Assembly (NCBI GenBank): GCA_011032825.1
Contig: JAADJZ010000016.1
Location: 372,001-436,000, forward strand
Reading direction: 5' to 3'
Length of the DNA: 64,000 nucleotides
Origin: Massariosphaeria phaeospora
Taxonomy: Eukaryota; Ascomycota; Dothideomycetes; Pleosporales
Below are positions 46,415-57,037 of the stretch, piece by piece (the stretch's first letter is position 1; the number at the start of each line of letters is the position of its first letter). The position numbers were made by a program, and so were the translations under genes. The notes beneath the pieces are model-generated. The model was not told the origin of the DNA. It did no database searches and saw only the letters and a program-made list of their open reading frames with translations.

Positions 46415-47851
46415 TTACCCAGTGTTAGGCACTGCGGGCACTTCGTCCTCTAGCTGAGTACCTGGATGCAATTGAAGGGAGCCACCTGTGTCGACATAGC
46501 ATAACCCTATGCTCCATACCCTCAACGCGATCGCAAACATTGTCACCGTATCTGCCGTAGAGTGTCAGATTCCACCACGCAAGCGTAATCGGTATAGGGA
46601 ACAGTTACCTGCATTAAAATCCCGGTATTTCATGTCTTTACCGCATAGAGTCCAACCATAAGCCACGTGCCCTGGCTTGTACTCGGCGTCTAGCAAGAAC
46701 CCTCCCGTGACGGAGTGTGTCAGCTGCCGCCTTCAGTTAGCTACATGTAATGTTAAAGAACCTATAGTACTAGCCTACCTCGTGCAGGATGCTCGTACCC
46801 ATAGTCTCCAGTGTGTCAACCTCCCGATGGAGATAATCAGGCTTGAAACCACCTGACTGCGTCCATCTCATCAAGTTCTTGACGCGCTTCTTGTCCAGAG
46901 CAGGCCAACGGCTTTGGGTGTAGAATTCAATCGCCTTTTTGCTAATCTGCAGCTGATCGGGGTATTCGGTTTCGATCGTATACTTCTCTCTCTTGTGCAA
47001 CTCGCCGTCCGCCTTGGCCTTGTCGTACTGTTTATAGTCGACATTTCTGGACGATATAAGAAAAGCTGGGGACTTCCCGGTAGTTTGACCGTCGCCGCTT
47101 TCTTCGCACTGCTTCATCCGATCAAGGTCTTTGCCTTTGATTATACGGCCCCCTTTTACAACATTTCTACCAATTTGTTCTTCGTGTACCACCCCGTCCC
47201 TTTCAGTGGTGATAATTTCCAAATGGTCTAAGACGCGTCTAGCATTGCAGTAAATCACCTATATGAGTCTTGTTAGAGCGAAAGGGATTTCTCAACAAGA
47301 TACGCCAACAAGTTTGCTTACAACGTCTTTATTGGTCTTTGTCTCTGACGTGGAGACTTCCTTTGAAAACCCGCCAATTCTTTCGAACGTGGCTGTGTAA
47401 GTTAAGTTAGTGGATACATGTGATTTATACCTGAGGGAATGACGTGCCTTTTACTTGCTGTATTTTGGCCTCCAAATCAGCTTCTTGATCATCCTCATTT
47501 TCAAGAAGGTATTCCGCGGTGGTCGCCATGATCGTAGAACTGCCAGGTCTGGTCATCAAAAAATACGCGTCACTTGCCAGTGCAAGTGCTTCTTTGAACG
47601 ATTTTATTATCTCCTCGCGAACGTCGTCTAATGAAGATCGGTCAGCTGTTGATCGATGGTAGCATAAGGTTGAAGATTGCAAGAGTACATAAGCTGTCTA
47701 CAACAATATTTGGAAACTGAACAGTAGAGAGCTATTCTGGTGATAATATGACAAGAAACAAAGTAAACATACCACAGGACTGGTCTATGAACCAATTCGC
47801 TGCCAGGGTCGTGTACCCGAAGGCTAACAGTAAGCTCACGCTCAACTTCAT
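46415..47851 (-). CDS. Secreted metallopeptidase, aspzincin-like (M35 / lysine-specific endopeptidase type)
   Basis: Predicted six exons, 47851-47773, 47627-47448, 47392-47322, 47258-46779, 46723-46609 and 46551-46415, give 353 residues. The N-terminus MKLSVSLLLAFGYTTLA is a clear signal peptide. The zinc motif is formed only after splicing: exon 4 ends ...TSILHE and exon 5 begins LTHSVTGG, giving HELTH (HExxH). About 20 residues later comes GHVAYGW, in the place of the aspzincin GTxDxxYG signature, but with His where the zinc-ligand Asp is usual. The segment RIGGFSKE and DVVIYCNARR resemble a fungal secreted family annotated as lysine-specific metallo-endopeptidases. The exon 2/3 junction keeps frame only with a GC donor (AAAAG/GCACGT at 47447-47446), so it is the weakest boundary. 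The gene is divergent from another secreted-protein gene. Confidence 0.78.
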
Positions 47852-48969
47852 TAGGGCGATGATCGTTTCGGAGAGTGCTGCGTTGAGTAGCCTGTGAGGA
47901 GATACCTGGGATTTTAGTAAATAAGTACTGCATGCAGGCGGAAAAGGATGGTGGTAATCTCCCCGACCGTGTCCACGCTCAGGTGCTGTTCACCTCGCAG
48001 CTGAAAGTCCGTGTCTACATGATGCTGTTGTCTTAGACGTGCGCGAACCAATCACTCTATCTTCCGCCTGATCCTCTGTCAAGCCGTACGTGTACACCAT
48101 GGGCTAGCGAAGTACACGATGTAGCTGCTGGCGTGTGAAGGGACAGCCCCTACTGATGAACGGAAGAACAACTCTAATTTTCGTGCGGTACACCCGACTA
48201 ATTAAACTTCGCAAACTCAAAATTGCTAAAGCCGTACAAGGGGTTACGCTAAAAAGGCCTCGGATCTCACCGCCAGATTGGTTTTCCCCGGCCATTACGT
48301 GAGCACCGGGGCGCCACCGATTGGCTAAGCTTCCAACAAGTTTTCGCAAAGCTCGAATTTGCTGCGGAGAGCCTCGCGGAGAGCCTAGGAAAACCAACAC
48401 CAACATATTTTCAATAGAATGCCCACGAGGCACACAAAATATCGGATTTTGCGAGAAGGAGCAAAGTCCCCGAGGAAACCATCTATGCTTATGGCTGCAC
48501 CCATGTTTCGACAGACCTCCGGTCGTCCGGAAGACCTCGACCTTAAAAAGCAAACTCACAAACACCCATAGCGTCGCCATCCCCTTCCCAGTTCTACTGG
48601 CCATCGGCAGACCCGGAGCATAGGAGCTTCCGTTACTCCCTCTAATTCCTCCGCCCGAAGTTCCAACAACTGCCATGTCCGCTCCTTCGGCCCTGTGCTG
48701 CAGCCCTGTGGGTACATTTTAATAAGGAATTGGAAGATGGGAAACCTGCACGTACCAGAAGGTGAGCCTTGTCAAGTGGAACATAAATGTCGTACATTCG
48801 GGCGAGAGCAAGCATCATATCAGTCTTATGGTAGCATACACTCCTTTCTTTAGTCATTCGTTCCTGGATGCTACTTCTACCATAGGTTTGGCCTCATCGC
48901 TGCGTCTTCAATTCATACATTATCATTATACCCAAGAAGTCGCACTTTCTTTACCGATCAAGACCTGAT
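47852..48969. promoter_or_regulatory. Shared divergent upstream region of two secreted-protein genes
   Basis: About 1.1 kb between the start codons of the metallopeptidase (-) and the cysteine-rich secreted protein (+). A 190-codon minus-strand ORF (48104-48676) runs through it but shows no domain and no splice logic. A direct repeat of GCGGAGAGCCT lies near 48363-48390. The arrangement would allow co-regulation; no specific site could be identified. Confidence 0.45.
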
Positions 48970-51905
48970 ATGAGGTGGAAGATATCTCTGACCCTTGTCG
49001 GGCTTGCAACCCTGGTTTCGGGAGATGTCATAAATTATGGCGACATGAAGCAGTATGACAGCAGAGTGGTAAGCAGGACTAGCTTCAGTAGAAGATCAAT
49101 ACCTAATAAGCCTAGAAAGAACGACCTACCCTAACTGGAGAAGCTATCTGGCTTTCCAGCAGCACAGACGATGGGTTCGATGTCGTACTCTCTAAAGACA
49201 TGCAATCTAAAGTCAACAATATTCTCGGAAGTTGTGGTCAAGATTCCAACAAGTGTGTGAACGATGTCTATAACACACTCAAAGATACCACAATTGAGGT
49301 CGACCATAAAATTGATCGGCGCCATTTTGGTCATTTGCTTTCCAAGACACTCAAAGGCAGTACCAGAGTACTTCGAACATTTGAAACAATCGCTGAAATG
49401 CTCTATACGTTTTGGGTTATGAAGTCCCGGGAGCAAATGGGAGATTCAGGCTTTTATCTTCCAGCGATTGCAGCGGCCAATGCAGCAAAAGCGTCAAATG
49501 CAACGGCCGTCACACTCTCGGCTGGAGGATCAATTATCGCCACGATAACGCCACCACCAGAACCCAAGGCGAAACTAGAGGGGTGAGTGCACACTTCGAT
49601 ATAGTCGAAGAACACTAAGCTGACATCTACTTCTCCCTAGCTCGGCAGCCCCCCAAATCACAACAGCGACAGGTGGCGCGCCCATGATCGTCATGGATAA
49701 AGACCTTGCTAGCAGATTGAACGACTTTGTGGCCATGTCCCAACCGGGACTTTGTAACGACGGGGAGAAATTTGATAATGAACACCCCAGCCGGCGGCGT
49801 CAATCCAAACTTGCATCCATGGGCCACGCTATCTGTGTGGCCATGGGTGTCATCAGCAATTCTGGCATGTCTGGGATGTTCGCTGATCTGTCAATGCTTG
49901 AGAAAGGGCAGTATCATCTGTCTCTCCAAGATGCAGTTCCCGCGGCACAAGACGCCTTGGGCATCATCAAAGATTTTGTCACCGCTTACACGCCGGTGCT
50001 GGGACTCTCCAGTGACGAGGACTTCTCCTTGGTCCTTGCCGCTTTGATCTTCAATAACGTTATCAACAAAGCCTCTTTCCAGGCTCAAAATGTTCTATCC
50101 ACGGACGGCGCACTCGGGCATTGGGGCATTGATGGAAACCCATCTCGCACGGAGCCTAGCTGCCCTGATCCAGCGAAGATGCCCGTAAGCACACACACCG
50201 CTATATGCTGTTGGGTATCTGAATCCCGTTAACCAATCAAATGTTTAGCTTTTCTGTGGATACAAGGACGACTCAGACTGCCAGGTCAAAATGCCTGACA
50301 AAAACGACCAAGATCAAAAGGCTAAGGAGGCCGTATGTGAAGATGTAAGTGGAGGTGCACACTTGCTAGGGCTGAGGTGAATCTATTAACACGAGATCAG
50401 GGAAACCACAAAGGCTGTCCATGCAATCTTCCTGATCTCCTCACCGTTTATGAACATGACCAACAGTGGCTTGATGAAATGGGGCGCTTCTCTTGGACCG
50501 AGATGATCAAAAATGCCACTGAAGCAGAGCTCCTTAGTCCGGTATGCAGTGGGGATGTCACCGTCATCCCGATCAAGTATTTCCAGGATCTATATCCAAA
50601 GTTTTGCAAAGAATTGGAGGGGAACTCGGATCATGCAGTAAATAAGACATATTCGCACGAGGAGATCAAACCACAGAAGAGATCCGATACACTCGATAAA
50701 CGCACTCCGCCTCCAAATCCCGAAAAGCAAGATTTCGATAAATTCGAGTTTAACTTCCAGTGGGCAGGTGGTAGCTGTAAGCGGTCATGCACCGACGTCT
50801 TTTACAACGTGTCGCAAAGCTGTAAGTTTGATCCAAATTGTTATCTCTTAGAGGGAAAAACTGACATCTAGAAGGTGGAGGTGCAGGTTTATCTTTCAGC
50901 GGCATGTACGCATCGGGAAGGGCCGACCTTGGATGTGGACAGTACTCGTACAGCATCAAGACAAAAGGCGCCCAAATCGTTTGCCCCCCAACCCAGAAAC
51001 TCCAGGCTCCACGCGGAGACAAGGAAGCGGAGGGAGGCATGAGCATCGAAACAGCCATTCCGATGTTCTGCGAGGAGAAGAAGTTCACAGAGCTCAAGAA
51101 CGGTGAGATTGCCTTTAAACGTTACGGCATTACCTCTTTCGGCGTGCCAGAGCGCAGTTCCTACTGGATCCGGGGCATAGGCATGTGTGACAAGTCGCAG
51201 GCCATGAACAAGGAAGACTGCGTCCAAGCACTGAAAGAGGGTATGGAGTTCTGCGACAAGGACAATGGCTACACACACGGCATCAAAGCGTCAATCGGCT
51301 CCGGCTGCCTCAACTACACCATCGAACTCAGCGGCGCAATGAACGACGACGCGCCCCCATGGGCACAAAGGGCCTCATTTCCACCACCAGAGCTTGCATG
51401 GAAGCCCGGCAGGGGCGTGCACGAGGTACAGTGCTACCCGCGTGCCCGACCCGAGAACGAAGACAAAAGGACCATCGCCGCCGATGACATCACCAAAGCC
51501 ATCGATTCCTTTTGCCAAAATGGCAAGGACATCAAAGGCCACGAACCGCAGAACCGCGAACGCTACCCGCCGGAAGGCCAAGAATGGTTTCCGAGCGATC
51601 GGCTCAAGGTGCACATGGACATGTCTGCCGGCTTCACCGAAGGCGGGGGCAAGAACGACCAGAACTGGAAGCCGTACGAGGACATGCGCTGGTGCGAGTA
51701 AGTCTTCTGTATGCTGTCCGCCTGTACAAGTACACTAACAACGCACTGTAGCAACTGGGACGGCAAGATGGGGAAAGACGACTGCACCTTTGCTTTGCGC
51801 AAGATACACGCAACCTGCTCTGGTCCCGATTTCATGCAGCCGGGAGGGAAGTACACGTACAGGTGCGTGAATTATGCGACCTACCCGATCAACACCGCAT
51901 CGTAG
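48970..51905 (+). CDS. Large cysteine-rich secreted protein of unknown function
   Basis: Seven exons, 48970-49068, 49116-49582, 49641-50184, 50249-50344, 50401-50821, 50887-51697 and 51752-51905, give 863 residues with all phases consistent. The N-terminus MRWKISLTLVGLATLVSG is a signal peptide. Residues 34-370 are largely helical-looking, with a hydrophobic Ala-rich stretch near 165-185. A Cys-containing middle part (FCGYKDDSDCQ, CEDGNHKGCPCNLPD) leads to a C-terminal region of about 280 residues with many spaced cysteines (YWIRGIGMCDKSQ, EDCVQALKEGMEFCDKDNGY, DNWDGKMGKDDCTFALRKI) and several N-glycosylation sites. The pattern is faintly like the C-terminal parts of large fungal GH18 chitinases, but no chitinase catalytic motif is present. 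Function unknown; an extracellular or effector-like role is inference. The exon 6 acceptor (GTGCAG at 50881-50886) was chosen because the upstream TAG creates a stop. Confidence 0.78.
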
Positions 51906-53190
51906 CATCGTGGCGATGTGCAAGGTGGCGTTTTCGGTGCGTGGAGTTATGAGAAAAATGATATTGAATTCTGTTCTACGAGGCGTGCGTGTGAGTGAGT
52001 CACTCCTATAGGGCCTATCGAACAGTTCAGTCCCGAAGTTGCGCAGTGCAGGACACGGCCAGGAAGGAGTAGAAAGCGTGAACTGAACAAGACGACCGGC
52101 CTACCTAAGTCCAGAAGCTTTAGCTGATTCAAGAGCCAAAGGAGTTGTACGCGAAGGAGTAATAGCAGTTTCAGTTTCAAATACTCAAACTTTTCATATG
52201 AAAAATACAATTTGCAGAATCGGACTGAAGCGGGTCAAACATTTTCTAGGTATCAACGTCCTAGATAAGGCTGTGTTAATGTAAGTGCTATCCGAAGCGG
52301 CTCAACTGTTGGGGTAGAGTGAGTACTAGTTCTAGGTAGCCAAACTTAGAAAAGAGTCTGAGGTAGCTTACTTAACTATCTTATCTTGTTCTATCTGTGC
52401 GATCTAAACATATTCTAGTGTATATAATATCTTTTTCAAAGAGAATATAAAGGTTGCAAACACTACAAGACAGAATGCACCATAGTCCGTGTTACTACTA
52501 CTGCGAAAATAGTAGGTAGCATAGGGACAAATCTAAGTGATCAAAGGATTGGAATTGGAATAGGAAAGAAAGAGGTTATTCAGTACAACTTTGTCGTGAG
52601 AGGAGAAGTGTCCAGAGTGGTGTAGAAGCATGCAGATTCGTCTGAACGATTAATAGCGAGTAGGTAATAGTCTCAACCTGATCTAAAAGCGCAATAGCGT
52701 GCGCTCGCTGTACGACAGATAATTAGCTGATTTTACCCCAAAGGACTTACATCACACTTGGAACGTAGATAGATAAGACGAGACTGTAAAACATGTAGGA
52801 ATGATACATTACCTGTGTTCGCAGAAGCCAGATATTCCAGATACATTTGTGAAAATCGGCAGAGCTGGACTCTTGAAGCGGCAGTATGAAGCGGCAGACA
52901 GCGAATAGAGTAGGTAGGTAGGTAGGCGGACGGATATGATCATTCAGTCAAGGTATCTATCTAATAACTGATACGCGTTGCACCGACCCCGCGTCGCCGC
53001 CGCCGCCGTATCTATCTATGTGTCTGACGTCTATCGTGATCATCCAAGTGCATAACAGTCGTGATAATAGAGCAACCTGTGCTCCTGGGCTTTTTCGAGT
53101 GGCGTCTCGCTGTCACCGAACTAGCAACATTTCAGTTGAGTGGCGTCAATACCCGCGGACGTAGCGATAGCTTTACGCCGTATGTAACTA
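51906..53190. other. Gene-poor AT-rich stretch, about 1.3 kb
   Basis: Noticeably AT-rich between 52240 and 52900, with a short TAGG tandem array near 52911-52926. No ORF of interest. It lies 3' of both flanking genes. Confidence 0.6.
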
Positions 53191-54015
53191 TCAGTGCGAC
53201 TTCTTCACGGAGCGGAAGGCCTGCGGTGGCGGCGGTTGCTGTGCCCCGCCTACCACATCTGTCAAAGGCGAGTAGGGAGCTGCTATGGGGTGCGGCGGCG
53301 CTTTCGCACCGTGACGCGCTCGCGGCGGCTCGGCGTAGCCTGGATATTGCTTCTGCTCTTCGTGCAGTTTGTCCAGCGATTCCCCGACGATTTGGTATTT
53401 GGCCCAGTTGATGGTCGGACACCGATGAATGCTCTGGGGCTGCGGTATTTCAGGGAACTTTGACGAACGTGCCAGTCCGTCGACGTCTGCAGAGTCCTTG
53501 CGTGCGTCCCGGTCCTGGTATCCGGTTTCCCCGTCGTTCGCGCTGAGCGCTACTGCGTCGGTCGCGGTGCCGCTGCTCGCGGTGGCCGCCTTCGCTCGTT
53601 GCTCGATCATGCGCGCGAAGCCCTGCGGGTCGGCGACTGCGGCATGCTTCAGCTGCTCCAGCGCCTTCATGTCGCGCATGCTCTGCTCCCGCTGCATCTG
53701 GAGGCTCGATATCGCCGCCCGCAGCGCGATCGCATCGGGATTGTCGCTCTCGGAGATGGGTATTGACGGCGGCTGCTGGATGAAGGTCGGATTGTTGAAG
53801 GCTGCGACTTGAGGGGGCGCGGTGGGCGCACGAGGCTCCGAGGGCGCGACGGGAGCTAGCTGCGCGACGGAGATGGTGGGCGTGATCGGTGACACTGGAG
53901 GGCGGTCTGGAGAGCGGGACCTGGAGCGCTTCCGGTCGCGCGGTTCCGAGCGTGCCGTCGACGACTCGGGCGACGGGGCAGGACGCAGGCTGGTGTCCAC
54001 GAGCAGCGCGGGCAT
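53191..54015 (-). CDS. Pro/Ser-rich protein with conserved-looking segments, function unknown
   Basis: A single exon of 274 residues starting at the first in-frame ATG (MPALLVDTSLRPAPSPES). The N-terminal 75 residues are basic and RS-rich (RKRSRSRSPDRPPVSP). A helical segment at about 95-150 (NPDAIALRAAISSLQMQ, MRDMKALEQLKHAA) and a compact segment at about 195-235 (FPEIPQPQSIHRCPTINWAK, VGESLDKLHEEQKQYPG) look like the conserved core. The C-terminus is Pro-rich. There is no membrane segment or signal peptide. The frame stays open upstream of the ATG to about 54186, so an upstream coding exon spliced at the CAG near 54138 cannot be excluded. A nuclear role is suggested only by the RS/basic segment. 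Confidence 0.7.
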   Translation of the reverse strand: MPALLVDTSLRPAPSPESSTARSEPRDRKRSRSRSPDRPPVSPITPTISVAQLAPVAPSEPRAPTAPPQVAAFNNPTFIQQPPSIPISESDNPDAIALRAAISSLQMQREQSMRDMKALEQLKHAAVADPQGFARMIEQRAKAATASSGTATDAVALSANDGETGYQDRDARKDSADVDGLARSSKFPEIPQPQSIHRCPTINWAKYQIVGESLDKLHEEQKQYPGYAEPPRARHGAKAPPHPIAAPYSPLTDVVGGAQQPPPPQAFRSVKKSH

Positions 54016-55468
54016 CGCGGCGGAGTGAGAAGGTCCGCAAGTCGAAGCCGGAGGGAGCGTACGCAGAGTCGAAGGTCCTGGTGTGCTGGTGCTGGGGACG
54101 GGCGTCGGAAGGTGACCCGCGGAGCACTGCCACACCTGGGCAATAGCGAGGGGAAGTGGCGGGTCTGCGGAGAGGTCAGAGATCAAGGCAGGAGCCGAGA
54201 AGGATTAAGCGCGTAGTGGCGCCTCACCTCCCAGGCACACCAACCTTGCAAGTACCTACCCTCTAACTTTTACAAGTTTTTACTTACACATCATCTAGCA
54301 TGGTAGATACCGTAGGGCTTTCCAAAGACTAAGATACACTATCTACAAACTGCTAGAAACCCCCGTACGGTCAAGAGGACTGCCCCCGTCTGTCGTCATC
54401 AGCAATTAACCCTGCCAGGGGGTGGCCTTACGACTACAGAGCAGATTCACTAGTTCATGTACATTTGCAGAAATGTATGCATGTGCTTTCGTTGACCTTC
54501 TTATCTAGCGGCGGCTGCGTGTGAACGCTGTATGTGCCGTGCTTCTCAGCGCAGCCCACGAGCGCCTTCATCTTCCTCGGGGCTGCGGACTGGGCCGTCA
54601 GAGCGCCTTCGATAATGAAACAAGCCGTGTGGCTTCGGCTGATCCAGGACTATCGGGATTGCGATGCGGAACTTTCAGCTCATCAATCTCATTGTGGTGG
54701 ATTACGATGTGGCGCCTGACCGAGGTAGCGTGAACAGGTCCCGTCCACGGAGGGCTTCCTTCGACTGTGATACCTGTGCCTGACTATTCGTACAAAGCAT
54801 GATACGAGTACTGTGTGCGCATATGGAAGCTGAAGTGCGGTTGGGCCAGGCGTGCCGTGGCATTGATCTCTCTTCCAACCTCGCTAATCTGTGTGACAGG
54901 GATCCAGCATCCTTGTTGCCGCTCAACACCATTGCCCCTCCTGTATTACTATCGCGATCATGACCAGAGTCTCATCTCCTAGCAACACCCATGCGTTGAT
55001 GCGCGCAGGGGCCGCGAGCCGTGGGCCTTTGCGGTCCACGGGTCCGAACAGCCACCAGGACACCAAAGAAGCAGTTCGGCGGTGCCCCTCGCGCTCCGAC
55101 CTGGCTGCCCGCCTTTGGGGAAGCCGCATGGGGGCACCCATTGGCAGCCGCGCCGCGTCCGTAAATTGAGCAGCTCTTTGCTTTTCTGCATGTGCCCATT
55201 ATCAGCCGCGCCTTCTCTTTCTGCTGCCCGTCTTGTTCGCCCGTACTTCTCGCCACCGCTTCCTTCCCTCATCGTCTCCCGCTGTGCGTCTACATCGTTA
55301 CCTTCACTTCGACAACTGGACGTCCAACATGCTCTCCCCCCAACGTGGACCTCTCTCTAGATGCCCGGCATGTCCGTGATCTGCATCTTCCACACTACTC
55401 AGCTGGCGCAACACTAACGACGGAACGGTCGGTCCACTAGAGATCATCGCCGTTGACTCGCTGCCACC
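54016..55468. other. Divergent intergenic region, about 1.45 kb
   Basis: Promoters of the flanking minus and plus genes. Short ORFs only. The last 300 bases before 55469 are pyrimidine-rich. No gene is called. Confidence 0.5.
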
Positions 55469-57037
55469 ATGGCGCCCGTCGCAGCATTGGCACCACGTCC
55501 GGTTCGCATGCCGAAGCTAACGTACAGAAATCGCCTGCCCGATGACCAGACCTCGCTCCTCTCCTCCACGGCCACCTCGGCGTCTGATGCGTGCCCCAAC
55601 GACCCATATCCGGACCTGCGCCTGTCCACATCCATCTCTACAAAGGCTCCATCTCCCACTCAGCCCTCTTTCGACACCAAGAGCGTGACGTCAGCCAGTG
55701 TGGCGTCCACATCATCTAATGCCTCGTCTCCAGATGCTAAGACGGCGAAGAAAAAGAGCGCCGGTGGTGTACTCAATTTTCTGACGCTGAAGGAGCCATC
55801 GCACTCGGCTTTGGAGCAGTATGCTCAACAGCAGCGCAAGCAGGCTGGTGGCAAGGGAAGAAAGTCGAGCCCAGCTGGAATGTCTGCCATCACTCAGCAA
55901 AAGCTCCCACCAACTGTCCCCAAGGTGAACTCAAAATGGGACGGTGTGCCTGAATCAATCAAATCCCGGGGGTCGACATCGAATAAGAGGCACAGCGCTC
56001 TTTCGCAATCAACGTCGAGGACAAAATCCCCCAGAACTTTACCCGGCTCGGTATTGTCACTAGCATCATACGACGGTCGTGGCGCTCCCAATTCACTTGC
56101 AAGCTCTGTAGTCGACGTTTCACGCGACTTCTCTTCGACTCAGAGCACAGACAGCGAACGGAGAGGTTCTGTGCCGTCCATTACTTCTTCAAACACTTCG
56201 ACTCTCGATTCCCCAACCACTATACAGTTCTTCCCGCATGACCCAAGTTCCCCTTCTCACGTCGCGATCCCACATGGTGTACTCTCCTTGGCCTCACCCC
56301 TGGGATCCCCGTCAGAACCACCCCATTCCTTTCTCGACAATGAACTAGGCGGACCCGCCAATCAAGACTGGATGGAACATGCGACGTGGAACGTACCTAG
56401 CTCCAATGATATGAAACTTGAAAACCAGGCGGAGGCCATACTGAAGCGACTGAACACCCACGGATTGTTGGCTGATGCAGTCCAAGATCTCGATCTCGCA
56501 GATTCGGACTCGGATTCAGAACTGCATACAGGCTCCCACGACTTTCTTTTCCAAGATGACAACAACATCAAAAACCTCGCTCTGAGGGCTCTATCCACCT
56601 CCGATAACGATCTGGATTCTTTCACTAAGAATTTCAGCCGTCCAATATCGCGTCCTTTGCGGACTATGCATGGCCCACGTGGTCCTTACAGACCAGACCT
56701 GGCAGCACTGCCAGTCCTATACGAGGCCTCCATCTGTTCGAGCTTGGATACTGGTGTCGACACACAGGATCCGTCCAGTAGAACTGGTGACGACAGTGAC
56801 GATGTTTCCAGGCGTCGCTCACTCACTCCAACCGAGACTTCGGCCACCGCATATGAAAGTCCACGTGAACGGCTTGGTCTCGGCAGCCGTATACGGAAGA
56901 ATGACATGCCGATGCCTTGGGAGAGCCAGCAGGAACTGCCAGGTAAGCTCAAGAAAGGCCGTCGTTCCCTCTTTGGAAGAACTCGACACCATGAGCAAGG
57001 AGACAGGAGCGCAGTTGCTGACTCGGGTCTGCCCTAG
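55469..57037 (+). CDS. Serine-rich hypothetical protein, probably conserved in filamentous fungi
   Basis: A single open frame of 522 residues with a good start context (CACCATGGC). The sequence is Ser/Thr/Pro-rich and mostly disordered. One ordered-looking block at about 90-165 reads KKKSAGGVLNFLTLKEPSHS, then SALEQYAQQQRKQAGGKGRK, then LPPTVPKVNSKWDGVP. I take it as the conserved core. A second helical piece (AEAILKRLNTHGLLADAVQD) lies near 325-345. No signal peptide, membrane span or catalytic motif is visible. A GTAAG at 56942 could be a donor for an alternative 3' end, but reading through gives a basic tail (KLKKGRRSLFGRTRH) that seems plausible. Function unknown; the composition would suit a phosphorylated cytoskeletal or signalling regulator. 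Confidence 0.75.
   Translation: MAPVAALAPRPVRMPKLTYRNRLPDDQTSLLSSTATSASDACPNDPYPDLRLSTSISTKAPSPTQPSFDTKSVTSASVASTSSNASSPDAKTAKKKSAGGVLNFLTLKEPSHSALEQYAQQQRKQAGGKGRKSSPAGMSAITQQKLPPTVPKVNSKWDGVPESIKSRGSTSNKRHSALSQSTSRTKSPRTLPGSVLSLASYDGRGAPNSLASSVVDVSRDFSSTQSTDSERRGSVPSITSSNTSTLDSPTTIQFFPHDPSSPSHVAIPHGVLSLASPLGSPSEPPHSFLDNELGGPANQDWMEHATWNVPSSNDMKLENQAEAILKRLNTHGLLADAVQDLDLADSDSDSELHTGSHDFLFQDDNNIKNLALRALSTSDNDLDSFTKNFSRPISRPLRTMHGPRGPYRPDLAALPVLYEASICSSLDTGVDTQDPSSRTGDDSDDVSRRRSLTPTETSATAYESPRERLGLGSRIRKNDMPMPWESQQELPGKLKKGRRSLFGRTRHHEQGDRSAVADSGLP

Noticed and set aside
48104..48676. 190-codon minus-strand ORF in the divergent secreted-gene promoter
   Set aside because: Considered as a small gene or decayed repeat. 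No domain, transposase motif or terminal repeats visible; kept only as part of the intergenic description.
53822..54216. Plus-strand ORFs antisense to the Pro/Ser-rich gene
   Set aside because: Shadow frames of the minus-strand coding sequence.
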